Source of the DNA: Virgibacillus salarius
Lineage (GTDB): Bacteria > Bacillota > Bacilli > Bacillales > Amphibacillaceae
DNA length: 64,000 nt
Direction: 5' to 3'
Assembly (NCBI RefSeq): GCF_039521925.1
Contig: NZ_BAAACY010000170.1
Span: forward strand, 4,171 to 68,170
Part shown: positions 33,989 through 43,920 of the stretch, piece after piece
Numbering within the stretch: position 1 is the stretch's first letter
Layout of the letters: every line of letters starts with the position of its first letter
Translations under genes and position numbers: made by a program
Notes under the pieces: model-generated
Seen by the model: the letters and a program-made list of their open reading frames with translations, nothing else
The model's database searches: none
Told to the model about the DNA's origin: nothing

Positions 33989-34483
33989 TTATTCGTCACT
34001 TAACATATGATACGTAGTAAGGAATGGTCTATCTGCGAAATAAGCCGGTGGTTTTGTTGATTGTCCTTTATGGGATTGCTTAAACTGATCCGAGTTTTTC
34101 CAGTTTTCAAAATCTTGTACTGACTTCCATTGTGTGAATACAACGTACGTATTCCCTTTTTTGGGCTTTAACAACCGGAATGCTTGAAAGCCAGGCATCA
34201 TGTCTACTTCGTGTTTACGTTTTTTAAAACGATCCTCGAATACTGGCTGCCCCTCTTCCGTTACTGGAATATTATTCATAACGACATATCCCTCTTCCTG
34301 TAAATTTCCTTTGTGGATTAGAATGTCGTATTCTCTTCCTGATGCAAATATGCTTTTCTTTTCATCTTCATAATAGGCAAGTGATCCTGAATTTGAACTC
34401 ATGATCCAAAGTTGTTTATCCGTATGTTTTTCTTCAAGCTTCTTTAGAAAATCTGCAGTTCCATTAGTCATAAAAGCTTTCAT
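33989..34483 (-). CDS. hmoB: Haem-degrading monooxygenase HmoB
   Basis: A 164-residue protein with an N-terminal region and a C-terminal antibiotic-monooxygenase (ABM) domain (about 64-150: YVVMNNIPVTEEGQPVFEDR ... VDMMPGFQAFRLLKPKKGNTYVVFTQWKS). It matches YhgC/HmoB of B. subtilis (166 aa), which opens haem to release iron. It lies upstream of pbpF and the hemEHY operon on the other strand, as in B. subtilis. Confidence 0.88.
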   Translation of the reverse strand: MKAFMTNGTADFLKKLEEKHTDKQLWIMSSNSGSLAYYEDEKKSIFASGREYDILIHKGNLQEEGYVVMNNIPVTEEGQPVFEDRFKKRKHEVDMMPGFQAFRLLKPKKGNTYVVFTQWKSVQDFENWKNSDQFKQSHKGQSTKPPAYFADRPFLTTYHMLSDE

Positions 34484-34640
34484 TATATTTCCCCTTTCTT
34501 GAATGCTCTTATAGTCATCATACCCTATACAGATACTAGTTAGTCAATATCTTTTCTTATTAAATCTTACACGTGGAAAAATAAATATTTGTCAATTTAG
34601 AAAATATGCTATGCTATACACTAGGAAAGGTGGAAGCACT

Positions 34641-35152
34641 ATGAAACTTTCTAAAAACGTGTTAATTACGGTCCCCATTCTTTTGGTTTTATCTATATGT
34701 CTTATTTTTTTTGTTGCTCATGGAACACCATGGGGGATGGCCAATGCCAAAGCTAGTTTTAGGGATTATTTAGAAGCTAAATACGATAGCAACTTCCTTA
34801 TTAAAGAACTTTCTTTTGATGTGATGCATGGAGCGTATCATGCTACTGCATATGAGGTCAGTGAACCTGAATTATTGTTTTATGTTGGTGAGAATATCGC
34901 CGACAAAAAAATTAGTGATGCATACGATATTGAGAAAATAACTCAAGCAGCACAAGCTGATGTAACTGCCATTTCGACATGCATCTTTCCAAAGCTAAGA
35001 TTTCTGTTGAACTAATATCACTACAAGCTAAAGAGCTTGAGATAAATGTTTGGACAGAATATAAAGTAGAAGAATCAGTGAAGGAGAAAATTTTAGAAGA
35101 AATTATAAATAATGGTTATCTAACAAATCAGTTAATCTTTAATCGTGATTAA
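34641..35152 (+). pseudogene. Frameshifted small membrane protein (YfjL-like)
   Basis: The first frame (from ATG 34641 after GAAAGGTGGAAG) encodes a signal or membrane helix (residues 7-26) and MANAKASFRDYLEAKYDSNF, typical of the YfjL-like family. After about 34967 the homologous reading continues in another frame as HFDMHLSKAKISVELISLQA to a TAA at 35150-35152. One missing base near 34966-34970 explains this. Restoring it gives about 170 residues. It could be a true pseudogene or an assembly error. Confidence 0.65.
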
Positions 35153-35313
35153 AACAAACTCTGCTTTGCTATAGGGGTTGTTTTTTGTTTGCATTCACAT
35201 AAATCTTTCTTTAGAATCTATTTGAAATAATTATTAATTAATATGAAGTATAAAACTTTAAGATTGTAGATTTGTGTCGTATAATGTAGGTGTGAATGTG
35301 TAGAGGTGAACAA

Positions 35314-37485
35314 ATGAGCAGAATAGAAAGAAGGAAGTCCAAGCGTTCCCACCTTGTTCGTAAATTAAAGGTAATACTTTATAGCTGTCTATTTATTATT
35401 TTTATTGGATTCTTAAGTTTTGCTGCCATTGTATTTGCAGGTAGGCTAGTAGTTGATGATGAGAAATTTTTATTAAATGCTACAACTACGATTGAAACTG
35501 AGGATGGAGAAATCATAGGTCGATTATACAATGAGAACCGCACCCTTGCTTCACTTGCTGATATCCCAAAGCATGTTCAAGAGGCGTTTATTTCGATTGA
35601 AGATAAGCGGTTTTATGGTCATGCTGGTGTCGATTTCCGTTCTGTGTTTCGGGCGATATACAAAGATATTATTGCAATGAGTAAAGTGGAAGGAGCTAGC
35701 ACCATCACACAACAGCTTGCTAAGAACCTGTTTCTCACGAATGATAAAACATGGTTACGTAAGACGAAAGAAGTGATGGCAGCTGTTTACCTAGAACAAA
35801 CACTTCCTAAGGAACGCATTCTTGAATTGTACTTAAATGAAATTTATTTTGGACAAGGGGTATATGGTGTAGCAACTGCTGCAAATTATTACTTTTCCAA
35901 ACCAATTGAAGAATTAACGATTGCCGAAGGAGCTTTGCTGGCAGGGCTTGCTAAGGCACCAAATGGGTATTCTCCAATAAACCACCCTGACAAGGCTAAG
36001 GATAGACGTAATACTGTTTTAAGATCGATGGAGGATGCAGGTGTAATTACTACAGAACAGCGCGTTAAAGAGGAACAGAGATCTCTTGGGTTAGATGTGA
36101 ATAAATGGGATCCAAAACCATGGGCTGCGAGCTATGTTGACTTTGTCATGAAGGAAGCCGCAGCTGAGCATGATCTATCATTGGAAGAACTGAAGCGCGG
36201 AGGCTATCGAATTATTGTAAATATGAATGATACTGCACAAAAAGTAGCATATGATCAGTTTAAAAACGAGAATTATTTCCCAGGTAATACTGCTGGTACA
36301 CAAGGAGCCTTTGCTATGATGGAGCAGAAAACCGGAAAGATCGTATCCATTATCGGAGGTAGAGATTATCAACTAGGTGACCTGAACCGTGCTACAGTAT
36401 CAAGACAACCAGGTTCGACGATGAAGCCTATTGCAGTATATGGACCAGCTATGATGCAAAAAGAAAAATTTCAGCCTTATACACTTATACCAGATCAAGA
36501 AATTGATTATGATGGTTATACGGCCAAAAATTATGACGACAATTATGAAGGAGCTGTTTCTATTTATGATGCAGTCATTCACTCAAAAAATGCACCGGCT
36601 GTTTGGCTTTTAAATGAGATTGGCATCACAAATGCTAAGCAATATTTAAGCAAACTAAACCTTTCTATAAAGGATGAAGGACTTGCAATTGCCTTAGGAG
36701 GACTGACGGAGGGAATAACCCCCATTGAGCTAATGGAAAGCTATAGCGTTTTTCCACGGAAAGGAAAAGTGATCGAATCGAATGCGATAGACCGTATCTA
36801 TAATCGTAATCAAAAGCTATTATTCCATGCTAAGCCAAAGTCTACGAAAGTGTTTGATTCCCAGGTTGCCTGGAACATGACGGAGATGCTTATAGAAACA
36901 GTGGCCAGTGGAACTGCAAGTGCTGGAGATTTTTCTAAAGCATTAGCTGGAAAGACAGGGTCGACACAACATTTGCAAGTCAAAGGAAAGACAAAAGATG
37001 CGTGGTTTGCCGGTTATACACCAGAATACGTCATGGCATTATGGATGGGATATGATAAATCGGATAAGGAGCATTACTTAACTGGTGGTAGTGAATACCC
37101 AACAAGGCTTGTAAAAAGCATTTTAACGGAGTTGGATAAACAGGATTCACTTGTCCAGTCATTTACAAAACCAGAAAAGGTTACAGCTGTTCCGAAGCCG
37201 ATAGTCCTCCCTGAAATCAAGAATTTACAAGCTAGTTATTCCTTTGGGAGTATATCACTAGTAAGGGGTAAGCTGACATGGGAGGGGTCTACGGATAAAC
37301 GTGTCATCTATCGAATTTACCGTGATAAAGCTGGCATAGATGAGCGAATTGGCGAAGTTGAAGGTGTTACAGAATTTACGATCGATGACGCATTATTTAG
37401 ATCGAAAAGGTATTATATTGTTCCTTATAACCCATTAACAAAAGTAGAAGGTAAACGCTCTAAATCAGTACAATTAACGTGGTAA
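35314..37485 (+). CDS. pbpF: Class A penicillin-binding protein PbpF
   Basis: A 723-residue bifunctional peptidoglycan synthase. One membrane anchor (about 25-45) precedes a GT51 glycosyltransferase with EDKRFYGHAGVD (catalytic Glu96), GASTITQQLAKNL and the RKTKE block. The transpeptidase has STMK at 368-371, SKN near 428 and KTGST at 547-551. A C-terminal FnIII-like domain covers about 640-723. AGAGGTGA precedes ATG 35314. The neighbour hemE matches the B. subtilis order, where PbpF works in vegetative growth and sporulation. Confidence 0.93.
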   Translation: MSRIERRKSKRSHLVRKLKVILYSCLFIIFIGFLSFAAIVFAGRLVVDDEKFLLNATTTIETEDGEIIGRLYNENRTLASLADIPKHVQEAFISIEDKRFYGHAGVDFRSVFRAIYKDIIAMSKVEGASTITQQLAKNLFLTNDKTWLRKTKEVMAAVYLEQTLPKERILELYLNEIYFGQGVYGVATAANYYFSKPIEELTIAEGALLAGLAKAPNGYSPINHPDKAKDRRNTVLRSMEDAGVITTEQRVKEEQRSLGLDVNKWDPKPWAASYVDFVMKEAAAEHDLSLEELKRGGYRIIVNMNDTAQKVAYDQFKNENYFPGNTAGTQGAFAMMEQKTGKIVSIIGGRDYQLGDLNRATVSRQPGSTMKPIAVYGPAMMQKEKFQPYTLIPDQEIDYDGYTAKNYDDNYEGAVSIYDAVIHSKNAPAVWLLNEIGITNAKQYLSKLNLSIKDEGLAIALGGLTEGITPIELMESYSVFPRKGKVIESNAIDRIYNRNQKLLFHAKPKSTKVFDSQVAWNMTEMLIETVASGTASAGDFSKALAGKTGSTQHLQVKGKTKDAWFAGYTPEYVMALWMGYDKSDKEHYLTGGSEYPTRLVKSILTELDKQDSLVQSFTKPEKVTAVPKPIVLPEIKNLQASYSFGSISLVRGKLTWEGSTDKRVIYRIYRDKAGIDERIGEVEGVTEFTIDDALFRSKRYYIVPYNPLTKVEGKRSKSVQLTW

Positions 37486-37587
37486 TTTAGACAAATTCAT
37501 GACAATCAGTAAGCATTACTATACAGGTTTACTATTAATCGATATAGTTATTAGTGGCTAATGAAGTACGTGAAAAGGATGGATGGT

Positions 37588-38628
37588 ATGTCAAAGAAAA
37601 TAAATGATACGATAATTCGCGCATATAAGGGGGAAGTTACCGATTATACACCAGCTTGGTTTATGCGTCAGGCGGGGAGATCCCAACCAGAATACAGGGC
37701 TCTAAAGGAGAAGTATTCATTATTTGAAATTACGCATCAACCAGAATTATGTGCCTATGTTACTAGATTGCCCGTTGAAAATTATGGCGTGGATGCTGCG
37801 ATTTTATATAAAGATATTATGTCGCCATTACCTGCTATTGGCGTCGATGTTGAAATTAAATCGGGAATTGGTCCAGTTATTCATAATCCAATTACATCTT
37901 TTCATGATGTAGAAAAGCTTGGTGCAATTAATCCGAAAGCAGATGTTCCATACGTGTTGGACACAATTCGCCTATTGACAGAAGAGCAGCTAGATGTGCC
38001 TTTAATTGGATTTAGCGGTGCCCCGTTTACGTTAGCTAGTTATATGATCGAAGGCGGACCTTCTAAAAATTACAATAAAACGAAAGCATTCATGTATCAG
38101 CAAGCAGATGCATGGTTTGCTTTAATGGACAAACTATCAGATATGGTGATAGCGTATGTGGATGCCCAGGTTGAAGCGGGAGCTCGAGTTATTCAAATCT
38201 TCGATTCCTGGGTAGGTAACTTAAATGCTGCTGATTATCGTGTGTTTATAAAACCAGTAATGACGCGTATTTTCTCCGAGTTGAGAAAGCATCAAGTACC
38301 ACTAATCATTTTTGGGGTTGGTGCACGGCACTTATTACTTGAATGGAATGACTTGCCGGTGGATGTTATTGGTTTGGATTGGCGTACCTCAATTGCTGAA
38401 GCTAGACAAATCGGGGTAACCAAAGTAGTCCAAGGAAATCTTGATCCAACGATTCTACTAACGAATTGGGAAATGATTAAAACGAAAACCAAAACTATTC
38501 TGGATGAAGGCCTTGCAGATGGCAATCATGTATTTAACCTTGGTCACGGGGTTACGCCGGATATCAAACCGGCTACATTAGAAAAACTGACGGCCTTTAT
38601 TCATGAATATACAGGAAAGAACAAATAA
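37588..38628 (+). CDS. hemE: Uroporphyrinogen decarboxylase HemE
   Basis: A 346-residue enzyme converting uroporphyrinogen III to coproporphyrinogen III. The signature WFMRQAGRSQPEYR lies near residue 25, followed by YKDIMSPLPAIGVDVEI and GFSGAPFTLASYMIEGGPSKNY near 140. It is the first gene of hemEHY. ATG 37588 has AAAGGATGG before it; the frame to 37561 is longer than the family. It acts in the cytoplasm. Confidence 0.95.
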   Translation: MSKKINDTIIRAYKGEVTDYTPAWFMRQAGRSQPEYRALKEKYSLFEITHQPELCAYVTRLPVENYGVDAAILYKDIMSPLPAIGVDVEIKSGIGPVIHNPITSFHDVEKLGAINPKADVPYVLDTIRLLTEEQLDVPLIGFSGAPFTLASYMIEGGPSKNYNKTKAFMYQQADAWFALMDKLSDMVIAYVDAQVEAGARVIQIFDSWVGNLNAADYRVFIKPVMTRIFSELRKHQVPLIIFGVGARHLLLEWNDLPVDVIGLDWRTSIAEARQIGVTKVVQGNLDPTILLTNWEMIKTKTKTILDEGLADGNHVFNLGHGVTPDIKPATLEKLTAFIHEYTGKNK

Positions 38629-38666
38629 TCTTTAAGCAAGAAATCTAAATGAAGAGGTGCTTGGTA

Positions 38667-39608
38667 ATGGGAAAACAAAAATTGGGATTATTAGTAATGG
38701 CTTATGGAACACCTTATAAAGAGGAGGATATCGAACGTTATTACACGCATATTCGCCATGGGAGAAAACCAGATGAAGCTGCATTACAGGATTTAAAAGA
38801 TCGTTACAAAGCAATTGGCGGAATTTCTCCATTAGCAAAAATAACAGAGCAGCAAGCAGCGGCATTAGAAGAAAATTTAAATGCTTTACAGGATGAAGTT
38901 GAATTTAAAGCTTACATCGGTCTAAAGCATATCGAACCATTCATTGAGGATGCTGTACAGCAAATGGCAAATGATGGTATTGAGGAAGCTGTTTCCATTG
39001 TATTAGCTCCTCACTATTCTACCTTTAGTGTTAAATCTTATAATCAACGAGCGAATGATGAAGCTGCTAAGCATGGCGTGACATCCATTACTTCTGTAGA
39101 AAGCTGGTATGACGAGCCAGGATTTATTAAGTATTGGGCAGATCAAATATCTGCTGTCTACGATAAAATGACAGAGGATGAGCGTGAAAAAGCAGTCCTA
39201 ATTGTTTCAGCACATAGCCTGCCAGAAAAAATCTTGCAAAATGGTGACCCATACCCACAACAGTTAGAAGAAACAGCGAAGTTAATTGCTAAAGAAACGG
39301 GTATTCGTAATTATGAAATTGGTTGGCAAAGTGAAGGGAATACTCCTGATCCTTGGCTTGGACCTGATGTACAAGATCTAACAAGAGATCTTTATGAGCA
39401 AAAGGGATATCGTACATTTGTCTATGCGCCTGTCGGCTTTATTGCGGATCATTTAGAAGTACTATTTGATAATGATTATGAATGCAAAGTAGTTTGTGAC
39501 GAGCTAGGAGCAACATACTATCGTCCGGAAATGCCGAATGTTCATCCCCAGTTCATTCGTACATTGTCTGAAGTTGTTTTGAAAAAAGTAAAGCGTGAAG
39601 TACAATGA
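38667..39608 (+). CDS. hemH: Coproporphyrin ferrochelatase HemH (CpfC)
   Basis: A 313-residue ferrochelatase of the Gram-positive type that inserts iron into coproporphyrin III. Conserved parts are LLVMAYGTPYKEEDIERYYTHIRHG, the metal-binding HYSTFSVKSYN region with His near 183 in SAHSLPEKI, and WQSEGNTPDPWLGPDVQDL near 230. GAAGAGGTG precedes ATG 38667, which agrees with the family start. It overlaps hemY by four bases. Confidence 0.95.
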   Translation: MGKQKLGLLVMAYGTPYKEEDIERYYTHIRHGRKPDEAALQDLKDRYKAIGGISPLAKITEQQAAALEENLNALQDEVEFKAYIGLKHIEPFIEDAVQQMANDGIEEAVSIVLAPHYSTFSVKSYNQRANDEAAKHGVTSITSVESWYDEPGFIKYWADQISAVYDKMTEDEREKAVLIVSAHSLPEKILQNGDPYPQQLEETAKLIAKETGIRNYEIGWQSEGNTPDPWLGPDVQDLTRDLYEQKGYRTFVYAPVGFIADHLEVLFDNDYECKVVCDELGATYYRPEMPNVHPQFIRTLSEVVLKKVKREVQ

Positions 39609-41008
39609 AGCCAACCAAGACGATTGCAATTGTGGGTGGCGGAATAACAGGCTTATCTGCTGCCTACTATTTACAAAAAGAGATAAAAGCAAAAAATCTA
39701 CCCTATGAGATTAAGCTAATTGAAGCAAATAGCCGCTTAGGTGGAAAAATAAAAACCTTGAGACGTGATGGGTTTACGATTGAACAAGGTCCGGATTCAC
39801 TTCTTGTCAGAAAACAGCCTGCTGTTAAACTTGTGGAAGAATTAGGGTTACAAGAGCAAATCGTCCGTAATGCAACAGGACAATCCTATATATTGGTTAA
39901 TGATAGATTACATAAGATGCCTAAAGGAACGTTTATGGGAGTTCCAAAGGATATCGGACCGTTACTCACTTCTAAGTTAATTTCACCAAAGGGTAAGGCT
40001 CGCGCGTTATTTGATTTGGTATTGCCTAAAGGGAAACAAAAGGACGATCAATCACTAGGTGCTTTTTTCCGCCGTCGATTTGGAAATGAGTTATTAGTAA
40101 ATCAAATTGAGGCATTATTATCTGGAATTCACTCTGGGGATATTGACCAAATGAGTTTAAAGGCAACCTATCCGAACTTTTATCAATTGGAGCAAAAATA
40201 TGGTAGTGTAATAAAGGGCTTGCAGAAAACGATGCCAAAGGCGGATAAGCGTAAAAAGAAAAATCCAGAAGGCGTATTCTTTTCCTTTACAAATGGATTG
40301 GAAACACTTGTGAATCGTTTGGAAGAAGTACTTGACGACGACATCATCTCCTTGCAAACATCTGTTGATCATGTGGAAAAAAAGGAGCATGGGTACCATT
40401 TGTTACTAAGCAATGGAAATGTGTATAAAGCTGATGCAATCATCATGGCTACACCGCATTTTACAATACCAAAAATTTTTAGCCAGTATGATTTCTTTAA
40501 ACCATTTACTACTGTTCCATCTACATCTACAGCAAATGTTGTTTTAGCATTCGATCAGTCAGCTATTAAAAAGGATATTAATGGTACAGGCTTTCTAGTG
40601 TCAAGAAGCAGCGATTATCAAATCACAGCTTGTACATGGACGCATAAGAAATGGCCAACAACGACACCTAAAGGAAAGATCTTACTACGGTGCTATGTAG
40701 GGAGACCAAATGACGAGTCTGTAGTCGACTTATCTGACGATGAATTGACGGATGTTGTTTTAAATGATTTAAATAAGACCATGAAAATTAAAGCAAAGCC
40801 AGAGTTTCGCGTCATTACTCGATGGAAGAATTCACGACCGCAATATACTGTAGGACATTTGGAGCGTCTTTCTGAAGTGCGTAATGAGGCTAATAAACAT
40901 GTACCAGGAGTGTTTTTAACAGGATGTTCCTTTGATGGGGCTGGTATTCCCGATTGTATTGAACAAGGTGAGCAAACCGCACAAGATGTCATATCATTCT
41001 TACAGTAA
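39605..41008 (+). CDS. hemY: Coproporphyrinogen III oxidase HemY (CgoX)
   Basis: A 467-residue FAD enzyme that oxidises coproporphyrinogen III to coproporphyrin III. The FAD-binding motif is IVGGGITGLSAAYYL at 9-23; EANSRLGGKIKTLRRDGFTIEQGPDSLL follows, and the C-terminal FAD motif is FLTGCSFDGAGIPDCIEQG. With HemE and HemH it gives the coproporphyrin-dependent haem route. The ATGA overlap with hemH suggests coupled translation; a terminator follows. Confidence 0.94.
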   Translation: MKPTKTIAIVGGGITGLSAAYYLQKEIKAKNLPYEIKLIEANSRLGGKIKTLRRDGFTIEQGPDSLLVRKQPAVKLVEELGLQEQIVRNATGQSYILVNDRLHKMPKGTFMGVPKDIGPLLTSKLISPKGKARALFDLVLPKGKQKDDQSLGAFFRRRFGNELLVNQIEALLSGIHSGDIDQMSLKATYPNFYQLEQKYGSVIKGLQKTMPKADKRKKKNPEGVFFSFTNGLETLVNRLEEVLDDDIISLQTSVDHVEKKEHGYHLLLSNGNVYKADAIIMATPHFTIPKIFSQYDFFKPFTTVPSTSTANVVLAFDQSAIKKDINGTGFLVSRSSDYQITACTWTHKKWPTTTPKGKILLRCYVGRPNDESVVDLSDDELTDVVLNDLNKTMKIKAKPEFRVITRWKNSRPQYTVGHLERLSEVRNEANKHVPGVFLTGCSFDGAGIPDCIEQGEQTAQDVISFLQ

Positions 41009-41023
41009 TCATATATACAGTGG

Positions 41024-41058
41024 GCCGGATAGAAGCTGAAATTCTATTCGGCTTTTTT
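41024..41058 (+). terminator. Terminator of hemEHY
   Basis: GCCGGATAGAA (41024-41034) pairs with TTCTATTCGGC (41042-41052) with one G-T pair, then TTTTTT. A family-1 repeat begins directly behind it. Confidence 0.85.
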
Positions 41059-41252
41059 AGTCTAGGAAATTATAAAATTTGCCCAAGTGGATAAAGATGG
41101 GCGTGTTGAGCCTCGTCCAGCTCCAGCGCCTAGAAACTACGCGACTTCACGAACCGCCCTAATCTAAGTCAACATCGGCTCGCAAGCTCTATCTCCGTTG
41201 ACTCGCTCCAGTCGCTAGGCTTCTAATCAGGCGCTTGTGCTTTTGTTTTAAG
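41059..41252 (+). repeat. Family-1 dispersed repeat, copy d
   Basis: Begins TCTAGGAAATTATAAAATT. Left arm GCGCCT (41126-41131) and right arm AGGCGC (41229-41234) replace GCGCCC and GGGCGC of the other copies, a compensatory change that keeps pairing. Confidence 0.85.
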
Positions 41253-41468
41253 GAGAAAACCTCTGGCTGGGGGCTAGAGAGCTTATAGCTTGGCAATAAA
41301 AACTCACTTTATGGTAGGTTAAAGCTGTTGGTTTCTGGTGATTTTGATTTATCCACATTACAAAGGTCGACGGTATCGTAAATAATACGTGGGGGTGAAG
41401 GCAAAACCCCCACTGATGGAAATAGCACTTACAAAGATTATTTCTTTATCAAGAATTAAATGATAACA
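41253..41468. other. Gene-free stretch before yhfH
   Basis: Contains a decayed GAAAACCTCTGGCT block like that behind copy a of the family-1 repeat (6124-6140), and a GTGGGGGT/ACCCCCAC hairpin at about 41389-41412 that lies downstream of yhfH on the minus strand and may terminate it, though without a clear T-tract. No gene was found. Confidence 0.5.
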
Positions 41469-41597
41469 TTATCTAGCTGGATGATCACAATCGTCACATA
41501 AATTACCGTAGCAATCTGCTTTCTCAACCATTTCATGACCACATTTACTACACTTTTTCTTAGGTAGATTTCTAAAAAACTCCATGACGTTTATCAT
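41469..41597 (-). CDS. yhfH: Tiny zinc-ribbon protein YhfH
   Basis: A 42-residue protein, MINVMEFFRNLPKKKC followed by SKCGHEMVEKADCYG and NLCDDCDHPAR. Two CxxC pairs form a likely zinc ribbon. It matches the YhfH family (about 45 aa), and the next gene is yhfI, as in B. subtilis, but on the opposite strand. AAGAGGAGGAATCAC precedes ATG 41597. Function unknown. Confidence 0.85.
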   Translation of the reverse strand: MINVMEFFRNLPKKKCSKCGHEMVEKADCYGNLCDDCDHPAR

Positions 41598-41697
41598 GTG
41601 ATTCCTCCTCTTGATTGAATTAAACTCATTGTAATATAACAGTATTCAATTAGTCAATACTGTGTTACAACAAAATAAAAAATAGGAGTGTATGCTT

Positions 41698-42429
41698 ATG
41701 AAATTTACTGTTATTGGCTGCTGGGGTGGGTATCCTGCGCCAAATGGAGCAACTTCATGCTATTTACTAGAAACGAGAGGTTATAGCATGGTGCTAGATA
41801 TGGGTAGTGGAGCTTTATCAAAATTGCAACAGTTTAAAGCAATTTCAGATTTGGACGTTGTCCTATTGTCTCATTATCATTACGACCATATCGCTGATAT
41901 TGGAGTTCTACAGTATGCAAGATTGGTCAACTATTATATAACAGGAGTAGGCCGTGTATTACCCATTTTTGCACATACAGAGGATAGAGACGCATTTGAT
42001 TCATTGACACATTCATTTACAAAGGGAATAGAATATGACCCAGCATTGCCTTTAAGCGTAGGACCGTTTACCATTACTTTTCTAAAAACGAAGCACCCAG
42101 TCCCTTGTTATGGAATGCGTATTACAGATGGTCAACATGTTATTGTATATACAGCAGACACTAGTTATCATATAGACTGGATTGATTTTGCGAAGAATGC
42201 AGATCTTTTGATTACAGATTGCAATCTTTATGCGGAACAAGATGGGACAAATGTAGGGCATATGACTAGTAGTGAAGGAGCATCAATTGCACAACAAGCT
42301 AATGTTAAACAGCTAATTTTAAGTCATTTGCCTCAGTACGGTGATAAGAATCAATTAAAAGAAGAGGCGGAACAGATTTATCAAGGTGTAATACAAATTG
42401 CAAAAGAAGGTTTGGTTTGGGAGCGCTAG
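41698..42429 (+). CDS. yhfI: Metallo-beta-lactamase fold hydrolase YhfI
   Basis: A 243-residue MBL-fold protein with the metal motif LSHYHYDHIADIG (HxHxDH, about residues 59-71), a His in KTKHPVPCYGMR, Asp in YTADTSYH and a final His in ILSHLPQYG. It starts MKFTVIGCWGGYPAPNGATSCYLLE, typical of YhfI and related to RNase Z-like phosphodiesterases. ATG 41698 is preferred over 41692 because AGGAG is nine bases upstream. The substrate is not known. Confidence 0.85.
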   Translation: MKFTVIGCWGGYPAPNGATSCYLLETRGYSMVLDMGSGALSKLQQFKAISDLDVVLLSHYHYDHIADIGVLQYARLVNYYITGVGRVLPIFAHTEDRDAFDSLTHSFTKGIEYDPALPLSVGPFTITFLKTKHPVPCYGMRITDGQHVIVYTADTSYHIDWIDFAKNADLLITDCNLYAEQDGTNVGHMTSSEGASIAQQANVKQLILSHLPQYGDKNQLKEEAEQIYQGVIQIAKEGLVWER

Positions 42430-42513
42430 GTTTATTTTTTGATTACTACTCTTATTTACATTAAACTAAAGCTATACCAAATACCTATTTTTATGTTGAA
42501 GGGAGTATAAACG

Positions 42514-43509
42514 ATGAAGTTTATTGACAATAAAGGGATTACAGACCCATCAATTAATCTTGCACTTGAAGAATATGTATTGCAAAATTTTGGTGAGAAA
42601 GATACATATTTACTATTTTATGTGAATGCTCCATCTATTATTATCGGTCGGAATCAAAATACGATCGAAGAAATAAATACACAATATGTAGATGATAACG
42701 GCATTAAAGTCGTCCGTAGATTATCAGGTGGCGGAGCAGTATACCATGATGAAGGTAACTTAAACTTTAGCTTCATAACGAAAGATGATGGAAATAGCTT
42801 TCAAAATTTTGCTAAATTTACACAACCAGTGGTTGATGCTTTAAATAAACTTGGTGTGCCAGCTGAACTACAAGGGAGAAATGACCTTACTGTAGAAGGT
42901 CGGAAAATTTCAGGGAATGCCATGTATTCAACCAAAGGGAAAATGTTCAGCCATGGTACACTTATGCTGGATTCTGAAATAGAAAATGTTGTTTCTGCAT
43001 TAAAAGTTAAAAAAGAAAAGATTGAGTCAAAGGGAATTAAGTCAATCCGTAGTCGTGTTGCTAACATTTCAGAATTTCTTGAGAAAAAAATTACCGTTGA
43101 TGAATTTAAAGAGATTATTCTGCGACATGTATTCGACGTAGAGGATGTTGCTGATGTTCCGCGCTATGAGTTAACTGAGGAAGATTGGGAAAATGTCCAT
43201 CAAATATCGCGTGAGCGCTATCAAAATTGGGAATGGAACTATGGGAAATCACCATCCTTCAACATTCAAGCATCACATAAATTCCCTGCTGGTCTTGTTG
43301 ATGTGCGACTAGATGTTAAAAAAGGTGTCATTGGAAATTGTAAAATTTATGGGGATTTCTTTGGTATTGGTGAAATAAAAGTCATGGAAGAAAAGTTAGT
43401 AGGTGTTCGTCATAATCGCCAAGCTCTGGAAGAAGCATTGGCAAATGTTGATGTATCTCATTACTTAGGAAAAATTTCTAAAGATGATTTTATTAATTTA
43501 ATTTATTAA
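42514..43509 (+). CDS. lplJ: Lipoate-protein ligase LplJ
   Basis: A 331-residue enzyme that activates lipoate with ATP and attaches it to E2 or GcvH proteins. Key parts are IIIGRNQNTIEEIN near 47, VVRRLSGGGAVYHDEGNLNFSF near 70 (the RRxSGGGAVYHD signature) and GRKISGNAMYSTKGKMFSHGTLM near 130. A C-terminal accessory domain covers about 250-331. GAAGGGAG precedes ATG 42514. It lies between yhfI and lcfB as in B. subtilis. Confidence 0.93.
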   Translation: MKFIDNKGITDPSINLALEEYVLQNFGEKDTYLLFYVNAPSIIIGRNQNTIEEINTQYVDDNGIKVVRRLSGGGAVYHDEGNLNFSFITKDDGNSFQNFAKFTQPVVDALNKLGVPAELQGRNDLTVEGRKISGNAMYSTKGKMFSHGTLMLDSEIENVVSALKVKKEKIESKGIKSIRSRVANISEFLEKKITVDEFKEIILRHVFDVEDVADVPRYELTEEDWENVHQISRERYQNWEWNYGKSPSFNIQASHKFPAGLVDVRLDVKKGVIGNCKIYGDFFGIGEIKVMEEKLVGVRHNRQALEEALANVDVSHYLGKISKDDFINLIY

Positions 43510-43553
43510 ATGAAGATAATTGTTAAGCCTAGGGCTTTTTAGAAGTTCAATTA

Positions 43554-43653
43554 GAGCCGTCATCTTTTCACGGACAGCTGCAGCTTTTACAGGAATCAAA
43601 CTCGCTCCTAGCGGGATCTTCAGCAGTTGCTGCTTCCGCAGGGGCGACGGCTC
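43554..43653. repeat. Repeat-like hairpin after lplJ
   Basis: GAGCCGTC (43554-43561) and GACGGCTC (43646-43653) are perfect inverted ends of a 100-bp GC-rich block. It is similar in style to family 2 (CTTCCGCAGG at 43633) but not clearly homologous. Confidence 0.5.
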
Positions 43654-43691
43654 CATTACTATCTATCTACTTTGTCTATTCGTTTTATAGA

Positions 43692-43727
43692 GAAAAAAAG
43701 AAATCCAACTAAGGATGTCTTTTTTTT
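43692..43727 (+). terminator. Terminator-like hairpin before lcfB
   Basis: AAAAAAAGAAATCC pairs with GGATGTCTTTTTTTT with one mismatch (43692-43727). It isolates lcfB from lplJ. Confidence 0.65.
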
Positions 43728-43920
43728 GGCCTAATTTGCTTTTAACACAGTGATCTCCTTACTGTGAAGGAATAGAATTTGAATTTCTCACAATTTGTTA
43801 ACGCTTGCACTTGAAATGATAAAAATCGTAATTTATACTAAAATAGTAAAATAATTCATATGTTTTTGAAGATAGAGGAATAGCCAAAGTAATGGGAAGT
43901 ATTCTTCTATTAAAAAATGC

